Positions 60,262-64,000 of a DNA stretch of 64,000 nt are shown in pieces. Every line of letters begins with the position of its first letter. Within the stretch, counting starts at the first letter, position 1. Source of the stretch: Sphingobacteriales bacterium. GTDB taxonomy: Bacteria; Bacteroidota; Bacteroidia; Chitinophagales; CAIOSU01. The position numbers and the translations under genes are program-made. The notes beneath the pieces are model-generated. The model saw only the letters and a program-made list of their open reading frames with translations, was not told the origin of the DNA and did not search any database. The stretch is from contig JAIXOI010000035.1 of NCBI GenBank assembly GCA_027486795.1, positions 212,082 through 276,081 of the forward strand. Direction: 5' to 3'.

Positions 60262-61344
60262 TCAACATCCCTTCCCTATGGCATCACTTTTCTTAAAGTG
60301 CTGCACTTCTATGCCATCGTAGCGGTAAGCACCGCCCGATGTGCCAAACCAAAGGTCGCCTTTATTGTCTTGCATCATGGTTTGCACATGTCGGTTTCCT
60401 ATGCCTTCCTGCTCGCCAAAACGGGTTAAGGTTTTACCGTCGTAGCGCATCGCGCCTGCCCTATCCGACATCCAGATATTGGCATCTTTATCAGCAAATA
60501 CCATCCACACAAAATCGCTGGCAAGCCCGTCTTTCATGCTAATGGATGTAAACAATCTTCCATCGTAACGGCAAGCACCACCATATAGCGTGGCAAACCA
60601 CAGGTTGCCCTGCTGGTCTTGCGCTATGTTTTGTACAAAATTGCTGCTCAGTCCATCTTCCTCGGTCAATTGGGTTATGGCTTTACCATCGAAACGGAAA
60701 ACACCATTGCCATTGGTGGCAAACCAAATATTGCCTGCCTTGTCTTCGGCAATGTTGTTTATTACCTTTGGCGCTGGGTAAGCATCTTTTGGCAGCACCA
60801 CTTTTTGGAAAGGTAAATCAAACACCTGAAACGACCTACCGTTGAATCGGCAAACGCCGCCCTCGGTGCCTACCCATAGTGTGCAGCCTTTATCAACCAA
60901 TACGCTCCACGCTTGCTGGTGTGGTAGCCCATCTTCGCGGGTAAAGTTTCTGAAAGCAACGCCATTATAACGGGTAATGCCTGCTGTGGTGGCAAACCAC
61001 AAATTACCTTCGTGGTCTTCGGTTATATCTCTTACCGCTACATCGCCAAAGCCATCCTTTGGCATATAATAAGTTAAGGTGTTTTCAACATAACGGGCCA
61101 CCCCGTCGCCATTGGTGCCAAACCATATATGCCCGCGGCTATCTTGAAATATGCTGGGCACATATTCGCTAATGGCTACGTTGTAGTCAATTTCGGGACC
61201 GAATACCCGCTTTTGCCGGCTGTTATCGGCTACAAGTTGGGTATGGGTCGCGCTATCGGCAGCTGCCGGCTTTTGCCTTTGGCAAGATATAGTGGAAAGA
61301 AACAGCGGTAAAGTACATGCCGCTATCATGGCAAAACGTATCAT
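60262..61344 (-). CDS. Two-component regulator propeller lipoprotein (no kinase)
   Basis: About 360 residues from MIRFAMIAACTLPL. A lipoprotein signal peptide ends in lipobox STISC. The rest is a seven-blade propeller of Reg_prop repeats, each with a GNLWFATxxGxxRYxG core (GNLWFATTAGITRYNG, GNIWFATNGNGVFRFDG and so on). In hybrid two-component proteins such propellers sense carbohydrate in the periplasm, but this one lacks transmembrane helix, kinase and regulator. It is therefore a free-standing lipoprotein sensor or binding protein. Longer in-frame starts would extend the signal peptide implausibly. Confidence 0.82.
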   Translation of the reverse strand: MIRFAMIAACTLPLFLSTISCQRQKPAAADSATHTQLVADNSRQKRVFGPEIDYNVAISEYVPSIFQDSRGHIWFGTNGDGVARYVENTLTYYMPKDGFGDVAVRDITEDHEGNLWFATTAGITRYNGVAFRNFTREDGLPHQQAWSVLVDKGCTLWVGTEGGVCRFNGRSFQVFDLPFQKVVLPKDAYPAPKVINNIAEDKAGNIWFATNGNGVFRFDGKAITQLTEEDGLSSNFVQNIAQDQQGNLWFATLYGGACRYDGRLFTSISMKDGLASDFVWMVFADKDANIWMSDRAGAMRYDGKTLTRFGEQEGIGNRHVQTMMQDNKGDLWFGTSGGAYRYDGIEVQHFKKSDAIGKGC

Positions 61345-61533
61345 AGCCAAAGGTTTACTGACAAGAAATAGTTGATGAACCAATAGTAGAACAATAAATT
61401 ATCAAAAACCAGTATTTTAACATTTCACAACCGAACTTAGCATCTTTTAACGGAGTGGCCCAAAATCTAGTTAAGACAAGCCAAATCAAAAACCTTTTTT
61501 AAAAGCGTGTGTTTGTTTGCAACACGGGGTACT

Positions 61534-63789
61534 ATGGATAAATTGTTTGATTGGTGGCTGAATAACTGCAAAAAAGTACTGCCCGTGCTGCTAGTGCTGC
61601 TGTGCGTGTCATTCTATGGCATCAGCAAGCTGCAAATGGTTTACGATTTTGAGGCGTTTTTCCCGAAAGGCGACCCAGATCTAGCGTTTTACCAAAAATA
61701 CAAAGCTTCCTTCGGCCCCGACGACAACAACCTGTTTATCGCCATTGAAGCACCCAATGGTATTTTCCAACAGGCGTTTTTGCAACAGCTGGATACGCTA
61801 ACCAATAAGCTTGACAGCATGACGGGCATTACGAATGTGCTGGCCATAAATCGAGTAAAAAACCCTATTAAAACGCCTTTTGGTTTTTACATGCGGCAAG
61901 TACTGCATATCGATAAACCAGAACAATACGCCGCCGACTCGGCAAGGATATTCAACGACGAACGGCTGCTTGGGCGGCTGGTAAGCGCCGATGCCAAAGC
62001 GGCGGTAATAGTGTTGCAAATGCAAGATACCCTTACCCAAACAGATGCCAACCAGCTAAACCGCGAACTGGGCCGTTTACTTGGGCAGTCTTTTCCTCAA
62101 CGCTGGCACTTGGCGGGCAAAGCCACCATACAAGCCGAATACGTGCGCGTGCAGCAGCAAGAGGTACTATTGTTTACGGCTTTGTCGGGCTTTTTGGTGC
62201 TGCTTATACTATGGTTTGTTTATCGCAATTGGTGGTTGATAGCAGTAGCGCTAGGCACTGTGTTTATCGCCCTTATCTACTTTTTGGGGCTACTTGGCCT
62301 GCTAGGCATACCCCTTGATTTAATGAGTGCCCTGTTCCCCATATTGATGTTGATTGTGGGACTTTCCGATGTAATACACATCATTGCCCGTTATCAAGAG
62401 TGTATTGCCGAAGAGCCAGGGCAGCAGCACTTGGCCATGAAACGAGCCGTAAATGATATAAGCTTGGCGGTATTTCTAACCTCGTTTACTACCGCTATTG
62501 GCTTCCTCTCTTTGGTTACGAGCCGCATAGGGCCTTTGCAAACGTTTGGCTTTACGGCTGCAATGGGGGTTATGGTAGCTTATGCCACCGCCATTGTGGT
62601 AGTACCTACCCTACTGATGCTGCTGCAACCTAACAAAGTTGCCTCCAAAACATCCCTCTCGTTTCTGGATGCGGTGGTGCAGTGGTGCTACCAAACGGGC
62701 AAAAACCACAGCAACCGTATACTGACGGCAAGCGCGCTGTCTTTGCTAATAGGGCTATACGGCATTAGCCAAATAAGTACCGAGGCGCGCCTGCGAAACG
62801 ATCTGCCCCGGCGCGAACAGCTCAAAGCCGACTTTATGTTCTTTGAGGAAAAACTGGGTGGTTTCCGCTCGTTTGAGCTGGCATTGATGCCGCAAGGTGG
62901 CAAAACCATTCACCACCCCGAAGTATTGGCTGCCATAAACCAAATAGAGCTGTACCTTTCGGGCAGAAAAGAAGTGAGGGCATTGCTATCGCCTACTACG
63001 CTGTACAAAAGCCTGAACCGGGCGCACCATGCCGATAGAGCTGCACACTATACCTTGCCCACCGACGAGGCCACCTTTGCCAGCTACCGCAAACTGATTG
63101 ACGACAACCCCAACGACCTAAGCAAAGTGCTCATAAACCAAGATGGCACGCTGGGGCGCTTGGGCGGCAGGGTAAACGACCTGGGCAGTGATAGTACTGC
63201 GCGCCTGTACCAAAACCTGCGCAATTGGGTAAGCAATAATATACCGGCAAACACGCTCAAGGTGCAAGTTACGGGCAGCTCGTTGCTTTACGACAACAAC
63301 AATATTTACTTGGTAAGTGGTCTGTTGCAAGGTATTGGCTTCGCGTTCGTTATCATCAGCATCATTATGGCCTTGTTGTTTCGCAATTGGCGCATGGTTA
63401 TAGCCTCGCTGGTGCCCAACGTGCTGCCCTTGGTGCTCACGGGTGCTTTTATGGGCTTTGCGGGCATCGTGCTCGATGCGCCTACCACCATTGTTTTCAC
63501 CATAGCCTTTGGCATAGCCGTAGACGATACCATTCATTTTCTAAGTCAATACAAGATAGAGCTATCACATGGCTACAGTAAAGAAGAAGCCATATCTCGC
63601 AGTTTCAATATTACAGGAAAGGCATTGATCATTACCTCGGTAGTGCTCTTTTTCGGTTTTGCGGTGCTGCTGGGCTCGCAAATGATGCTAACCATAAAAG
63701 TGGGCATACTGGTAAGCACCACCCTAGCAACTGCCCTAGTTGGCGATTTATTGCTCTTGCCCGTGCTATTAAGGCGGTTTACCAAATAA
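61534..63789 (+). CDS. RND superfamily exporter, MMPL/HAE3 type
   Basis: About 751 residues from MDKLFDWWLNN. It has a membrane helix at residues ~17-32, then a periplasmic domain (residues ~33-210), six helices with the motif VGLSDVIHIIARY (~277), a second soluble domain, and another helical block with FGIAVDDTIHFLSQYK (~660). These paired D-D-x-I-H motifs belong to the HAE3/MMPL group of RND exporters, often moving lipids or hydrophobic compounds. The substrate is unknown. It is followed by ffs after ~140 bases. Confidence 0.9.
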   Translation: MDKLFDWWLNNCKKVLPVLLVLLCVSFYGISKLQMVYDFEAFFPKGDPDLAFYQKYKASFGPDDNNLFIAIEAPNGIFQQAFLQQLDTLTNKLDSMTGITNVLAINRVKNPIKTPFGFYMRQVLHIDKPEQYAADSARIFNDERLLGRLVSADAKAAVIVLQMQDTLTQTDANQLNRELGRLLGQSFPQRWHLAGKATIQAEYVRVQQQEVLLFTALSGFLVLLILWFVYRNWWLIAVALGTVFIALIYFLGLLGLLGIPLDLMSALFPILMLIVGLSDVIHIIARYQECIAEEPGQQHLAMKRAVNDISLAVFLTSFTTAIGFLSLVTSRIGPLQTFGFTAAMGVMVAYATAIVVVPTLLMLLQPNKVASKTSLSFLDAVVQWCYQTGKNHSNRILTASALSLLIGLYGISQISTEARLRNDLPRREQLKADFMFFEEKLGGFRSFELALMPQGGKTIHHPEVLAAINQIELYLSGRKEVRALLSPTTLYKSLNRAHHADRAAHYTLPTDEATFASYRKLIDDNPNDLSKVLINQDGTLGRLGGRVNDLGSDSTARLYQNLRNWVSNNIPANTLKVQVTGSSLLYDNNNIYLVSGLLQGIGFAFVIISIIMALLFRNWRMVIASLVPNVLPLVLTGAFMGFAGIVLDAPTTIVFTIAFGIAVDDTIHFLSQYKIELSHGYSKEEAISRSFNITGKALIITSVVLFFGFAVLLGSQMMLTIKVGILVSTTLATALVGDLLLLPVLLRRFTK

Positions 63790-63891
63790 CGCACAAGCCT
63801 CCTTTGTACTGAACCTTAAGCAATTGGGCCGTACACCGATGCTTGCCATAGCCGGGCATTGAGGGCATTAAAAAACTTTTTTTACCCAACC

Positions 63892-63923
63892 TTGCGGCAA
63901 CCAATCAAAAAAGCATACTTTTG
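63892..63923 (+). promoter_or_regulatory. ffs promoter
   Basis: TTG at 63892-63894, 21 bases of spacing, then TACTTTTG at 63916-63923: the full Bacteroidota -33/-7 layout. Transcription would start about six bases later, at the ffs 5' end. Confidence 0.75.
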
Positions 63924-63928
63924 CACTC

Positions 63929-64000
63929 GGGCAAGGCTTATACGACCAGCTCCTGTCGAATCCCCCAGGTCTTGATCGAAGCAAGGGTAGATGGTTGAGC
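63929..64000 (+). ncRNA. ffs: Signal recognition particle RNA, 3' part cut by window edge
   Basis: The first ~70 bases of an SRP RNA. It begins GGGCAAGGC, and near the end carries the domain IV core CCAGGTCTTGATCGAAGCAA, with the AGGTC and GAAGCA elements of the asymmetric loop that Ffh binds, then GGGTAGATGG. The 3' half is outside the window. Together with ffh at 15.7 kb the particle could be assembled. The domain IV pattern is strong, and the promoter fits. Confidence 0.85.

Overview
The window is a stretch of a Bacteroidota chromosome, probably from a free-living, surface-active lineage of the Chitinophagales/Sphingobacteriales/Saprospirales kind. The evidence is several secreted proteins ending in type IX secretion (T9SS) sorting domains (types A and B), a SprB-like adhesin followed by PorP/SprF and OmpA-family genes, TAnnTTTG-type -7 promoter elements, the long insertion in LeuRS, and almost no Shine-Dalgarno sequences. 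No tRNA or rRNA gene was seen. The only RNA gene is the 5' part of an SRP RNA at the right edge.

Layout. 1-4.4 kb: lgt (cut by the left edge), mtaB, a UPF0175/DUF3368 toxin-antitoxin pair, and a LemA-TPM-TPM membrane module. 4.5-8.2 kb: a large hybrid histidine kinase and a SAM methyltransferase. 8.2-15.6 kb: a T9SS cargo, a helical-repeat protein, a truncated second copy of the methyltransferase, a secreted protein of unknown function, and an Asp-box propeller lipoprotein. 15.7-21.8 kb: ffh, a collagen-like protein coupled to a small T9SS protein, a histidine phosphatase, and isochorismate synthase. 22-30.5 kb: a 1905-residue PKD/Ig-like type-B T9SS protein and clpC. 30.7-43.1 kb: housekeeping and metabolic genes (STAS protein, rnz, ferredoxin, leuS, esterase, rfaE1, nitronate monooxygenase, fadD, LEA-like protein, purT) plus a remnant of a TrkH/Ktr potassium transporter. 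43.1-51.1 kb: a SprB-like/PorP/OmpA unit and a secreted protein. 51.2-53.3 kb: an arsenic unit (arsR, arsI-like, aquaporin, arsC) with two matching palindromic operators. 53.4-64 kb: hbd, an M1 peptidase and panB in one operon, a small unrecognised gene, an acyl-CoA carboxylase beta subunit, a repeat-rich gap, a propeller lipoprotein, an RND-family exporter, and ffs.

How it fits together. Much of the coding capacity serves the cell surface. Lgt makes lipoproteins, Ffh and the SRP RNA target membrane proteins, and the PKD, SprB, collagen-like, Asp-box and M1 proteins would be exported, several of them through T9SS whose core genes lie elsewhere. The arsenic unit is self-contained. It predicts C-As bond cleavage, arsenate reduction, and As(III) release through an aquaglyceroporin instead of a dedicated pump.

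The features least explained by standard annotation are a dispersed family of degenerate 7-bp tandem repeats in intergenic regions (one pair forms an inverted frame around the leuS terminator), a composite repeat region near 60 kb, the decayed methyltransferase and potassium-transporter genes, and the two-operator arsenic unit. I found no complete, clearly new multi-gene system. Coordinates of starts are reading-based, and several genes have been shortened to starts supported by signal peptides, homologous N termini or promoters.
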